Position numbers and translations under genes: made by a program. The notes beneath the pieces are model-generated. The model saw nothing but the letters and a program-made list of their open reading frames with translations. It was not told the DNA's origin and ran no database searches. Positions 50,877 to 59,270 of a stretch of DNA of 64,000 nucleotides are shown here, in pieces. The stretch comes from Amycolatopsis mediterranei (GTDB lineage: Bacteria > Actinomycetota > Actinomycetes > Mycobacteriales > Pseudonocardiaceae): NCBI RefSeq assembly GCF_026017845.1, contig NZ_CP100416.1, positions 2,643,592 through 2,707,591 on the forward strand, given 5' to 3'. Positions within the stretch are counted from its first letter, which is position 1. Every line of letters begins with the position of its first letter.

Positions 50877-51356
50877 TCAGCCGTCCCACACCGTGGCGCC
50901 CTGACGGAGAACCTCCACATCGGACTGTTCCTCGACCGGCCACAGCTCCACCACGTACCGGTAGTGCTCCCCGTACTCGTGGTCGTTCCAATCCACCGAC
51001 GGCGGCCCGGCGGGCACGTACGAAACCCGCGCCCGGTACAGCCCCGGCAACACCGAAAAGTACTTCTCCTGCGACGGGTAGTCGGCCGGCCCGGAAATCA
51101 CCAGCCGGCCGCTCGGAACCGGAAGGTCCGCTTCCACCACGTGCTCCGCGGCAGGCGACAACGCGGGCGCGGAGGGAGCCAGCGTCACCGAGGACTCCAC
51201 CAGGTCCGACCGCGCCGTGGCGATCGCGATCCCGGCGGGCTCGGCCCCGATCCGGTGGGATTCCACCGCTTCCGAAGTCCACCCGCTGCCCGTCAGCCGC
51301 AACCCCGAATCCCGGATGGTGAACTGCCGCTGGTCGGCGTGGACGACGAGATGCAC
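50877..51356 (-). CDS. Hypothetical protein
   Basis: 159 residues I cannot place in a family. Mostly beta (LRLTGSGW, RLVISGPADYPSQEKYFSVLPGLYRARVSYV, YRYVVELWPVEEQSDVEVL), without a signal peptide or membrane segment. GTG 51356 lies 7 nt after TAGGGT and fits a leaderless start; a GTG 6 nt earlier is in frame. Divergent from the aminotransferase gene. Confidence 0.75.
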   Translation of the reverse strand: MHLVVHADQRQFTIRDSGLRLTGSGWTSEAVESHRIGAEPAGIAIATARSDLVESSVTLAPSAPALSPAAEHVVEADLPVPSGRLVISGPADYPSQEKYFSVLPGLYRARVSYVPAGPPSVDWNDHEYGEHYRYVVELWPVEEQSDVEVLRQGATVWDG

Positions 51357-51363
51357 ACTCACC

Positions 51364-51369
51364 ACCCTA
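51364..51369 (-). promoter_or_regulatory. -10 element of the hypothetical gene
   Basis: TAGGGT on the minus strand, then 7 nt, then GTG 51356. Confidence 0.45.
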
Positions 51370-51406
51370 GCCAGGACCCGCCCCGAAATGGTATCGACGG
51401 CGGGTT

Positions 51407-51412
51407 TAGCGT
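51407..51412 (+). promoter_or_regulatory. -10 element of the leaderless aminotransferase gene
   Basis: TAGCGT, then exactly 7 nt, then ATG 51420. Confidence 0.5.
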
Positions 51413-51419
51413 TGACGGC

Positions 51420-52661
51420 ATGACCACTGCTTCCGTCGACGTCGACACGGCCCGCAGCGACTACGCGGCCCTGGTCGGCCGAGGCCTCTCCCTGGACATC
51501 ACCCGCGGCAAGCCCTCGCCCGAGCAGCTCGATCTCTCGAACGCGCTGCTCTCCCTCCCGGGCGAGGGCACCTTCAAGGCCGAGGACGGCACCGACGTCC
51601 GCAACTACGGCGGCCTGAAGGGCCTGCCCGAGCTGCGCCGCCTCTTCGCCGGCGCGCTGCAGGTGCCGGTCGAGCAGCTGCTCGCCGCGGGCAACTCGAG
51701 CCTCGAGCTGATGCACGACGCCGTCGTCCAGGCGCTGCTGAGCAAGCTGCCCGGCGCCGAGCGCCGCTGGGCCGACGAGCCGCAGGTGAAGTTCCTCGCC
51801 CCCGTCCCGGGCTACGACCGCCACTTCGCGCTCACCGAGCGCTTCGGCATCGAGCTCGTCCCGGTCGCGATGACCGACGAGGGCCCGGACATGGACGTCG
51901 TCGAGACACTGGTCGCCGAAGACCCCGCCGTCAAGGGCATCTGGTGCGTGCCGAAGTACAGCAACCCCACCGGCGTCACGTTCAGTGACGACGTCGTGAA
52001 GCGGCTCGCCACCATGCGCACCGCGGCGCCGGACTTCCGGATCTTCTGGGACAACGCCTACGCCGTGCACCACCTCACCGACGCCGAGCCGGAGCTGGCC
52101 GACCTGCCGGCCCTGGCCACCGAGGCCGGCAACGCCGACCGCGTCTTCGTCTTCGGCTCCACCTCGAAGATCACCCTCGCCGGGGCCGGCGTCGGCTTCT
52201 TCGGCGCGTCCGAGGCCAACCTCGCCTGGTGGACCGGCAACAGCGGCAAGCGCACCATCGGCCCGGACAAGGTCAACCAGCTGCGGCACGCGCACTTCCT
52301 CAAGGACGAAGACGGCGTGCGTGCCCACATGCGCAAGCACGCCGAGATCATCGGCCCGAAGTTCGCGGCCGTCGACCGCATCCTCACCGAGGAGCTGGCC
52401 GACCTGGCGTCCTGGACCAAGCCGACCGGCGGGTACTTCATCACGCTGACCGTCCCGCAGGGCACCGCGAAGGAGGTCGTGCGGCTGGCGAAGGAGGCCG
52501 GGGTCGCGCTGACCCCCGCCGGGGCGACCCACCCGCACGGCGCCGACCCGGCCGACGCCGTCATCCGGATCGCGCCGACCTTCCCGAAGCTCGCCGAGGT
52601 CGAAGAGGCCGTCCGCGCGCTCGCCGTGTGCGTCCGGCTCGCCGTCGCGCAACGCGGCTGA
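51420..52661 (+). CDS. PLP-dependent aminotransferase, Rv3722c/AspAT-like
   Basis: 413 residues of the aminotransferase family represented by mycobacterial Rv3722c, the main aspartate aminotransferase there. Signature pieces are LDITRGKPSPEQLDLSNALL, RNYGGLKGLPELR, the AGNSSLELMHD PLP-phosphate loop, KYSNPTGV, and the Schiff-base Lys in FGSTSKITLAGAGVGFF. It should exchange amino groups between aspartate/glutamate and 2-oxo acids. Leaderless start. No operon partner. Confidence 0.92.
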   Translation: MTTASVDVDTARSDYAALVGRGLSLDITRGKPSPEQLDLSNALLSLPGEGTFKAEDGTDVRNYGGLKGLPELRRLFAGALQVPVEQLLAAGNSSLELMHDAVVQALLSKLPGAERRWADEPQVKFLAPVPGYDRHFALTERFGIELVPVAMTDEGPDMDVVETLVAEDPAVKGIWCVPKYSNPTGVTFSDDVVKRLATMRTAAPDFRIFWDNAYAVHHLTDAEPELADLPALATEAGNADRVFVFGSTSKITLAGAGVGFFGASEANLAWWTGNSGKRTIGPDKVNQLRHAHFLKDEDGVRAHMRKHAEIIGPKFAAVDRILTEELADLASWTKPTGGYFITLTVPQGTAKEVVRLAKEAGVALTPAGATHPHGADPADAVIRIAPTFPKLAEVEEAVRALAVCVRLAVAQRG

Positions 52662-52777
52662 CCTGCGGAAACCGAAGTCGATCAAAATTTTTCCCGTTTT
52701 GACCGAGCCGGGGGCCGTCCGGGTACGTATGACCGGTGGGTGAGGTGGACGAACTCGTCACGAGAGGACGTCCCCCG

Positions 52778-53755
52778 GTGTTCGGAAAACGCTACACAGA
52801 GCAGCTGATCGAGCGCAGCGCGGAGAACGCGACCGACCGCCGCCGCTTCCTCAAGGCTGCGGGAGCGACGGGGCTCGGCGTCGCGGGTGCCGGCGCGCTC
52901 GGCACGGCGCTGTCGCTGGGCCTCGGCTCGGCCGGTGCCACGTCGCAATACGGTGCGCAGGGAGGTGACGCGGCGAAGGAGGCGGCGAGTGATGCCGCCG
53001 TGCTGAACTTCGCGCTGAACCTCGAGTACCTCGAGGCGAACCTGTACTCGTTCGCCGTCTACGGCTACGGGCTGAACGAGAAGTACGTCAACGGGGTCGG
53101 CAACCTCGGCAAGGTCTCCGGCGGGCACGCGGTGCAGTTCAAGAACGAACACACCAAGCAGATCGTCCAGGAGATCGCCGGCGACGAGGTCGCGCACGTG
53201 ACCTTCCTGCGCAAGGCGCTCGACAAGGCCGCCGTCGCGCAGCCGGAAATCGACTTCCAGAACAGCTTCACCGCGGCCATGCAGGCCGCGGGGGTGATCA
53301 AGCAGGGCCAGACGTTCGACCCGTTCGGCAGCGAGAACAACTTCCTGCTCGCCGCCTACCTGTTCGAGGACGTCGGCGTGTCGGCCTACAAGGGCGCGGC
53401 GCCGCTGGTGAACAACAAGACGTTCCTCGACGCGGCCGCGGGCATCCTGGCCGTCGAGGCCTACCACGCCGGGATCGTGCGGTCGGCGCTGTTCGAGCGC
53501 GGTCTCGGGGACATCACCAACAAGATGTCCGACGCCCGCGACAGCCTCGACGGCAAGGCCGACGACGACGAAGGCGTCCTCAAGTACGGCAAGGCGAACC
53601 TCGTCCCGGCCGACGCCAACGGCATCGCGTTCGGGCGCTCCGCCGAGCGCGTGCTCAACATCGCCTACCTCAACCCGGACAAGGTGAACTCGGGTGGCTT
53701 CTACCCGCGCGGCCTGAACGGCGAGATCGCCACCAGTGGTGCGAAGGAGAAGTAG
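52778..53755 (+). CDS. Tat-exported ferritin-like protein
   Basis: 325 residues. A twin-arginine signal (DRRRFLKAAGATGLGVAG, about 20-50) is followed by a ferritin-2 type helical domain: LNLEYLEANLYSFAVYG near 75, GDEVAHVTFLRKAL near 130, LLAAYLFEDVGVSAY near 185 and GILAVEAYHAGIVR near 215, whose Glu/His residues could bind metal. Similar proteins are called desiccation-related. GTG 52778 has GAGAGGA 9 nt upstream; GTG 52736 is an in-frame alternative. Confidence 0.88.
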   Translation: MFGKRYTEQLIERSAENATDRRRFLKAAGATGLGVAGAGALGTALSLGLGSAGATSQYGAQGGDAAKEAASDAAVLNFALNLEYLEANLYSFAVYGYGLNEKYVNGVGNLGKVSGGHAVQFKNEHTKQIVQEIAGDEVAHVTFLRKALDKAAVAQPEIDFQNSFTAAMQAAGVIKQGQTFDPFGSENNFLLAAYLFEDVGVSAYKGAAPLVNNKTFLDAAAGILAVEAYHAGIVRSALFERGLGDITNKMSDARDSLDGKADDDEGVLKYGKANLVPADANGIAFGRSAERVLNIAYLNPDKVNSGGFYPRGLNGEIATSGAKEK

Positions 53756-53761
53756 GCACCG

Positions 53762-53799
53762 CGTGCCGCCGTCGCGGTAACGTCGACGACGGCGGCACG
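53762..53799 (+). terminator. 13-bp hairpin after the ferritin-like gene
   Basis: CGTGCCGCCGTCG (53762-53774) pairs perfectly with CGACGGCGGCACG (53787-53799) around a 12-nt loop. It lies 7 nt past the stop and ends 18 nt before the next gene. Confidence 0.75.
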
Positions 53800-53817
53800 T
53801 GGAGTCGAGGGGGCGAA

Positions 53818-54924
53818 GTGCGGGTACTGGTCGTGGGTGGCGGGATCTCGGGCACGGTGACGGCGATGGCGCTGAAACTCGCCGGGCACGAACCCGTCGT
53901 GTTCGAGGCCTATCCCGCCGGTGGGGACGACATCGGCGCGTTCCTCACGATCATGCACAACGGCATGGACGCCCTGCGCGCCGTCGGCGCCGACGGGCCC
54001 GTGATCGAAGCGTCCTTCGCCGCGTACGGCGTGGAGCTCGTCGCCCCGACGGGGGAGACCGTCGGGCGGCGCGAGTTCGACATCGAAGGTCTCGACGGGC
54101 CGCGCACCCTCACCCGCGCGACGCTCTACCGCGTCCTGCAGGACGAGGCCGCACGCCGCGGGGTCCCGCTGGAGCGTGGTCGCCGGCTGGTGCGTGCGAC
54201 GGCGGGGGACGGCGGCGTCACGGCGGAGTTCGCCGACGGCACCACCGCGACCGGTGACGTCCTCGTCGGCGCGGACGGCCTGCGGTCGGTCGTCCGGCAG
54301 CTGATCGACCCGGCCGCGGACGAGCCCCGCTACACCGGGCTGACCGTCGTGTACGGCTACACGCGCGCGGGCGGGCTGCCCGCCGCGCCGGGGATCTACC
54401 GGATGGTCCGCGGCAGCCGGGCGGCCTTCGGGTTCACCACGGACCCGGCCGGGGCGACGTTCTGGTTCGCCCGCATCCCGGACGCCGAGCGGTCCCGCGA
54501 GGAGATCGCCGCGGTCACCCCGGCGGGCTGGCGGGAGTTCGCGCACGCGGCGTTCGACGGCGACCCGCTGCCCTGCGCGGACATCGTCGCCGCCACCGGG
54601 GACGAGGTCTTCGGCGGCCACTCCTACGACGTCCCGGAGACGCGGGTGTGGTCGACGCCCGAGATGGTCCTCGTCGGGGACGCCGCCCACGCCGCGTCCC
54701 CGGCCGCCGGCCAGGGCGCGTCGATGGCACTGGAGGACAGCGTCGTCCTGGCGCAGTGCCTGCGCGACCTCCCGGACCCGGCATCGGCCTTCGCCGCCTA
54801 CGAAAGCCTTCGCCGCGAGCGGGTGGAGAAGCTGGTCGCGGCGAGCGCGGGCCAGGACGTCGGCGAAGAAAGCGGCTGGCTGTACTCGCACCACCTCGAC
54901 TGGGACGCGAAGATCACCGCCTGA
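53818..54924 (+). CDS. FAD-dependent monooxygenase (PHBH-like)
   Basis: 368 residues of the group A flavin monooxygenase fold: dinucleotide motif VVGGGISG near 5, the TLTRATLYRVLQDEA stretch, DG motif VGADGLRSVVR near 157 and GD motif LVGDAAHAASPAAGQGASMALED near 283. It uses NAD(P)H and oxygen to hydroxylate an unknown substrate; several such enzymes modify antibiotics or polyketides. GTG 53818 follows GAGGGGG. Convergent with the LacI gene. Confidence 0.93.
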   Translation: MRVLVVGGGISGTVTAMALKLAGHEPVVFEAYPAGGDDIGAFLTIMHNGMDALRAVGADGPVIEASFAAYGVELVAPTGETVGRREFDIEGLDGPRTLTRATLYRVLQDEAARRGVPLERGRRLVRATAGDGGVTAEFADGTTATGDVLVGADGLRSVVRQLIDPAADEPRYTGLTVVYGYTRAGGLPAAPGIYRMVRGSRAAFGFTTDPAGATFWFARIPDAERSREEIAAVTPAGWREFAHAAFDGDPLPCADIVAATGDEVFGGHSYDVPETRVWSTPEMVLVGDAAHAASPAAGQGASMALEDSVVLAQCLRDLPDPASAFAAYESLRRERVEKLVAASAGQDVGEESGWLYSHHLDWDAKITA

Positions 54925-54930
54925 CCCGGG

Positions 54931-55980
54931 CTAGCGTCGCACGTTCCCGCCGCAGGAGTCGCGGACCACGAGTTTCGTCGGCAGCAGCACCGGTTCCGGG
55001 GTCGTCGCGTTCTCGAGCATCGCCAGCAGCGCGCCGGCCGCGGCCGTGCCGAAGCCCGGCTTGTCCTGGGCCACCGTCGTGAGCGCCGGGTCCACCAGGG
55101 ACGCCACCTCGATGTCGTCGAACCCCACCACGGCCAGATCCGCCGGCACCCGCAGCCCGGCGGCGCGGGCCGCCAGCAGCGCGCCGACCGCCATCTCGTC
55201 GCTGGCCGCGAACACCGCCGTCGGCGGCTCCTTGCGGGCCAGCAGCCGCCGCATGCCGACGAACCCGCTCTCGCGGTAGAAGTCGCCGCCGATCACGAGA
55301 TCCTCCGACACCGGCAGCCCGGCGTCGGCCAGCCCGCGCCGGTACCCCTCGGTGCGAGCCGTGGCCGGCGCGTTGCCGCGGGGACCGGTGATCGTCGCGA
55401 TCCGGCGGTGCCCGAGGGCGGCCAGGTGCCGGACGGCTTCCGCCGCGCCCCCCGCGTTGTCCGAGGTCACGTGGGTGGCCCGCGGCCCGGACAGGGCGAC
55501 GTCGAGTGCGACGCACGGCAACCCGGACTGGGCGAACGCGGTGAACGCGTCGGCGTCCGTCCCGCTGTCGATGAGCACCAGCCCGGCCAGGTGGTGCCGG
55601 CGGGTCATGCTCACGTAGCCGATCGGGTCGGCCAGCGAAACCCCCGGGTGGCGGTCGCGGGCGTCGTCGCTCGTCGCGAGCAGCAGCAGGTGGTAGCCGT
55701 GCGAGCTCAACGCGGATTTGAGGCCCAGCAACAGGTCCTGCAGGAACGGGTGGCGCCACCCGGGCCGCCGGTGGTCGGTGTCCCAGACCAGCCCGACCAT
55801 CGCCGACTGCTGCCGCGACAGCGCGCGCGCCGACTCGTTCGGCGAGAAATCGAGGTCCCGCGCCACGCGTTCGACGCGTTCGCGCGTCGTCGCGCTGACC
55901 GTGGCTGGGCGGTTGAACACCCGCGACACAGTGGCGACGGAAACCCCGCAGAGCTGCGCGACTTCGCGGGCGGTGACCAT
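54931..55980 (-). CDS. LacI-family regulator of the cellobiose-type operon (CebR position)
   Basis: 349 residues: an N-terminal LacI helix-turn-helix (TAREVAQLCGVSVATVSRVFNRPATVS) with hinge helix (NESARALSRQQS), then a periplasmic-binding-protein-like effector domain (about 60-349). ATG 55980 has GGAGG 6 nt upstream; an ATG four codons earlier overlaps that site. A CG-centred palindrome lies 15 nt upstream of the start. Divergent from an oligosaccharide importer and a beta-glucosidase, the arrangement of streptomycete cebR. Expected to repress the operon until a cello-oligosaccharide binds. Confidence 0.92.
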   Translation of the reverse strand: MVTAREVAQLCGVSVATVSRVFNRPATVSATTRERVERVARDLDFSPNESARALSRQQSAMVGLVWDTDHRRPGWRHPFLQDLLLGLKSALSSHGYHLLLLATSDDARDRHPGVSLADPIGYVSMTRRHHLAGLVLIDSGTDADAFTAFAQSGLPCVALDVALSGPRATHVTSDNAGGAAEAVRHLAALGHRRIATITGPRGNAPATARTEGYRRGLADAGLPVSEDLVIGGDFYRESGFVGMRRLLARKEPPTAVFAASDEMAVGALLAARAAGLRVPADLAVVGFDDIEVASLVDPALTTVAQDKPGFGTAAAGALLAMLENATTPEPVLLPTKLVVRDSCGGNVRR

Positions 55981-55994
55981 GGTGACCTCCATCT

Positions 55995-56008
55995 TGTAAC
56001 CGGTTACA
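55995..56008. promoter_or_regulatory. LacI-type operator next to the regulator gene
   Basis: TGTAACCGGTTACA, a perfect 14-bp CG-centred palindrome of LacI-family type. It is 15 nt upstream of the regulator ATG. Confidence 0.7.
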
Positions 56009-56080
56009 TCTGTATCACACGACTCCGGACTGCGTAAACGCCGAGCTGCTTTATCATTTCGTTACTTGACGCCGCCGTGC

Positions 56081-56094
56081 TGGGAGCGCTCTCA
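56081..56094. promoter_or_regulatory. CebR-type box before the solute-binding protein gene
   Basis: TGGGAGCGCTCTCA differs from the streptomycete CebR box TGGGAGCGCTCCCA at one base. It lies 46 nt before ATG 56140, just downstream of a TTGACG -35-like element (56066-56071). Confidence 0.75.
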
Positions 56095-56139
56095 TGGGAC
56101 CCGCGTTTTCCGACCGGCCCGCAGAACAACGGAGATCTC

Positions 56140-57420
56140 ATGCGCCCGAAAACGACAACCCGCCGGATCCGCCTGCTCGCGGGGGTGGGTGCCGCCCTGG
56201 TCGCGCTCACCGCGCTGAGCGGGTGCGGGAACAGCGGTGCCGCCGGTGGCAAGGTCAAGCTGAGCCTCGGCCTGTTCGGCAACTTCGGCTACACCGACCT
56301 GATCAAGGAGTACCAGGCGGCGCACCCGGACATCGAGATCACCGAACGGACAGCCGCCTACTCCGACCACCACAAGAACCTCGCCGCGCACCTGGCCACC
56401 GGCGCCGGTGCCGCGGACGTCGAGGCCATCGACACCGGGTACGTCGCCCAGTTCAAGGCGACGCCGGACAAGTTCGTCGACCTCAACACCGTCGGCGGCG
56501 ACAAGCTCAAGGACCGCTGGCTGGGCTGGAAGTGGGCCGCGTCGCTGGCCAAGGGCGGCCAGCAGATCGGCTACGGCACCGACGTCGGCGGCCTGGCCAT
56601 CTGCTACCGCCGCGACCTGTTCGAGCAGGCCCAGCTGCCCACCGACCGCGCCGCCGTGTCCGCGCTCTGGCCGACCTGGCAGGCGTTCTTCGAAACCGGC
56701 AAACGCTTCCAGGCCAAGGCACCGAACGGCGTCAAGTTCATGGACGGCGGCCCGACGGTGCTCAACGCGATCGTCGGCCAGGCCCCGCAGGGCTACTACG
56801 ACCAGACCGACAAGCTCATCGTGGACAGCAACCCGGCGCTGCGCCAGGGCTGGGACCTCGTGGTCGACGCGGTGAAGGCGAACCTGAGCGCCGGCCTGCT
56901 CTACAGCACGCCGCAGTGGAACACCGGCTTCACCCAGGGCCAGTTCGCGACCGTCACCTGCCCGGCGTGGATGATGACCAAGATCAAGGACCAGGCGCCG
57001 GACACCGCGGGCAAGTGGGACATCGCGAGCGTGCCCGGCGGGGGCGGCAACTGGGGCGGCTCGTACCTGACCGTGCCCAAGCAGGGCAAGCACACGAAGG
57101 AAGCCGCGGAGCTGGCCGCCTGGCTGACCGCCCCCGAGCAGCAGGCGAAGGTCTTCACCGGCAAGGGCCTGCTGCCGTCGGCGCCGTCGCTCTACGACGA
57201 CCCGAAGATCACCGGCTACACGAACCCCTTCTTCTCGGGCGCGCCCGTGGGCAAGCTCTTCACCGACGCGGCGAAGAAGCTGAACCCGCAGTACCAGGGC
57301 CCGAAGGCCGGCGACGTGCAGACCGAGTTCGGCAACGCGATGCAGCGCGTCGAGCAGGGCAAGCAGGACGGTCCGGCGGCGTGGCAGCAGCTGGTCGGTG
57401 ACGTCGCGAAGATCAAGTGA
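56140..57420 (+). CDS. cebE: Sugar ABC transporter solute-binding lipoprotein, CebE-like
   Basis: 426 residues: a lipoprotein signal with lipobox LSG-Cys29, then a family 1 solute-binding fold (LSLGLFGNFGYTDLIKEYQAAHPDIEIT, GAGAADVEAIDTGYVAQF, TCPAWMMTKIKDQAP). It captures cellobiose or cello-oligosaccharides on the outer face, inferred from the operon (GH1 glucosidase) and the CebR-type box. ATG 56140 has GGAG 5 nt upstream; the frame is open earlier but would lack a proper signal. Confidence 0.92.
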   Translation: MRPKTTTRRIRLLAGVGAALVALTALSGCGNSGAAGGKVKLSLGLFGNFGYTDLIKEYQAAHPDIEITERTAAYSDHHKNLAAHLATGAGAADVEAIDTGYVAQFKATPDKFVDLNTVGGDKLKDRWLGWKWAASLAKGGQQIGYGTDVGGLAICYRRDLFEQAQLPTDRAAVSALWPTWQAFFETGKRFQAKAPNGVKFMDGGPTVLNAIVGQAPQGYYDQTDKLIVDSNPALRQGWDLVVDAVKANLSAGLLYSTPQWNTGFTQGQFATVTCPAWMMTKIKDQAPDTAGKWDIASVPGGGGNWGGSYLTVPKQGKHTKEAAELAAWLTAPEQQAKVFTGKGLLPSAPSLYDDPKITGYTNPFFSGAPVGKLFTDAAKKLNPQYQGPKAGDVQTEFGNAMQRVEQGKQDGPAAWQQLVGDVAKIK

Positions 57421-58352
57421 TGGCCGGCACCACCACGCTGACCTTCGCCGAGCGGCGGCAGAAGTGGGACGTCAAGCTGTCGCCGTTCGGTTTCATCAGC
57501 CCGTACTTCCTGATCTTCGGTGTCTTCGGGCTGTTCCCGCTGCTGTACACGGCGTTCGTGTCGCTGCAGAAGCGGAACCTCATCGACGCCGACGGCGCGC
57601 AGTTCATCGGGTTCGGCAACTACGAGCAGCTGCTGTTCCACGACCCGTACTTCTGGAACGCGATGGGGAACACGGTCAGCCTGTGGCTGCTGACCACGAT
57701 CCCGCAGATCCTCTTCGCGCTCGGCATCGCGCACCTGCTCAACCGGCGGCTGCGTGGGCGAATGCTGTTCCGGATGGGGATGATCCTGCCGAACATCACC
57801 TCGGTGGCGGCGGTGACGATCATCTTCGCGCAGCTGTTCGGCCGGGACTTCGGGCTGATCAACTGGGTGCTGAGCTGGTTCGGCGGCGGGCACGTCGACT
57901 GGCAGGCCGGCACGGCCAGCTCGCACACCGCCATCGCGTCGATGGTGGTGTGGCGCTGGACCGGCTACCACGCGCTGATCTTCCTGGCGTCGATGCAGGC
58001 GATCCCGTCGAGCATGTACGAAGCCGCCACCCTCGACGGCGCCAAGGGGTGGCAGCAGTTCTGGCGGATCACCGTGCCGCTGCTACGGCCGCAGATCATC
58101 TTTTCCACGGTGATCGCGACGACCGGGAACATGCGGCTGCTCGCCGAGCCGCTGCTGTTCAACCCGGGCACCGCGGCCGCGACCGGCGGCTCGGACCGGC
58201 AGTTCCAGACCGCCGCGCTCTACCTCTACGAACAGGGCTTCACCAAGTACGACTTCGGCTACAGCTCGGCGATCGCGCTGATCCTGGCCGTGGCCACGAT
58301 GCTCGTCGCGGGCCTGTCGTACCTGGTGACCCGGCGCATCCAAACGGACTGA
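57420..58352 (+). CDS. cebF: Sugar ABC transporter permease, CebF-like
   Basis: 310 residues, six transmembrane helices, binding-protein-dependent permease with the EAA loop YEAATLDGAKGWQQFWRITVPLLRP near 205. First of two heterodimeric permeases. ATG 57420 overlaps the binding-protein stop; GTG 57417 is one codon earlier and equally coupled. Confidence 0.93.
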   Translation: MAGTTTLTFAERRQKWDVKLSPFGFISPYFLIFGVFGLFPLLYTAFVSLQKRNLIDADGAQFIGFGNYEQLLFHDPYFWNAMGNTVSLWLLTTIPQILFALGIAHLLNRRLRGRMLFRMGMILPNITSVAAVTIIFAQLFGRDFGLINWVLSWFGGGHVDWQAGTASSHTAIASMVVWRWTGYHALIFLASMQAIPSSMYEAATLDGAKGWQQFWRITVPLLRPQIIFSTVIATTGNMRLLAEPLLFNPGTAAATGGSDRQFQTAALYLYEQGFTKYDFGYSSAIALILAVATMLVAGLSYLVTRRIQTD

Positions 58353-58361
58353 GGAGCGGAC

Positions 58362-59252
58362 ATGACCACCGTGCTGACCCCGGCCGCCCCCGCGCCGCCG
58401 GGCTCGCGACCCCCTGGGCGGGCCCGGCGGCTCGCCCGGCGGGTCACGAGCCCGTGGACCTACGCCGCGCTGATCGCGATCCTGGCCGGCTCGGCGTTCC
58501 CGGTGTACTGGTCGTTCGTCGTCTCCTCGCAGACGACGGAGGCGGTCGGGAGCGTGCCGCCGGTCCTGGTGCCGGGCGGGCACCTGTTCGAGAACATCGC
58601 CCGCGTCTTCGAGCAGACGGACTTCGCGCTGGCGCTGGGCAACTCGCTGATCGTCGCGGGCACGATCACCGTCTCGGTGGTGCTGTTCTCGACGCTGGCC
58701 GGGTTCGCCTTCGCCAAGATGCGGTTCCGCGGGCGGACGGCGCTGCTGCTCGTGGTGGTCGCCACCCAGGCGATCCCGACCGAGCTGGGTGTCGTGCCGC
58801 TGTACATGATGATGGCCGACTTCGGGTGGGCCGGGCAGCTGCAGGCGGTGATCGTGCCCGGCCTGGTCACCGCGTTCGGCGTGTTCTTCATGCGCCAGTA
58901 CTTCGAGCGGGCGCTGCCGCTGGAGCTGCTGGAAGCCGGCCGGATGGACGGCTGCGGCTCGCTGCGGCTGTTCTGGCACGTGGCCCTGCCCGCCGCCCGC
59001 CCGGCCGCGGCGGTGCTCGGGCTGTTCACCTTCATGCAGGCCTGGAACGACTTCTTCTGGCCGCTGGTGGTGCTGGTGCCGGAGAACCCGACCGTCCAAA
59101 CCGCACTGTCCACACTGGCCAGCGGCTACACCACCGACTACACGCTCGTACTCACCGCCGCCACCATCGGCACCGTCCCCGTCCTCGTCGTGTTCCTGCT
59201 GTTCGGCCGCCAGATCGTCGGCGGCATCATGCAGGGCGCGCTCAAGGGCTGA
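58362..59252 (+). CDS. cebG: Sugar ABC transporter permease, CebG-like
   Basis: 296 residues, six transmembrane helices after a Pro/Arg-rich N-terminus. The EAA-type loop LLEAGRMDGCGSLRLFWHVALPAARP lies near 190. Partner of the preceding permease; ATG 58362 has GAGGAG upstream. The ATPase is absent from the operon, as in streptomycetes, where MsiK is shared. Confidence 0.93.
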   Translation: MTTVLTPAAPAPPGSRPPGRARRLARRVTSPWTYAALIAILAGSAFPVYWSFVVSSQTTEAVGSVPPVLVPGGHLFENIARVFEQTDFALALGNSLIVAGTITVSVVLFSTLAGFAFAKMRFRGRTALLLVVVATQAIPTELGVVPLYMMMADFGWAGQLQAVIVPGLVTAFGVFFMRQYFERALPLELLEAGRMDGCGSLRLFWHVALPAARPAAAVLGLFTFMQAWNDFFWPLVVLVPENPTVQTALSTLASGYTTDYTLVLTAATIGTVPVLVVFLLFGRQIVGGIMQGALKG

Positions 59253-59270
59253 CCCACCTCGGAGCTCACC

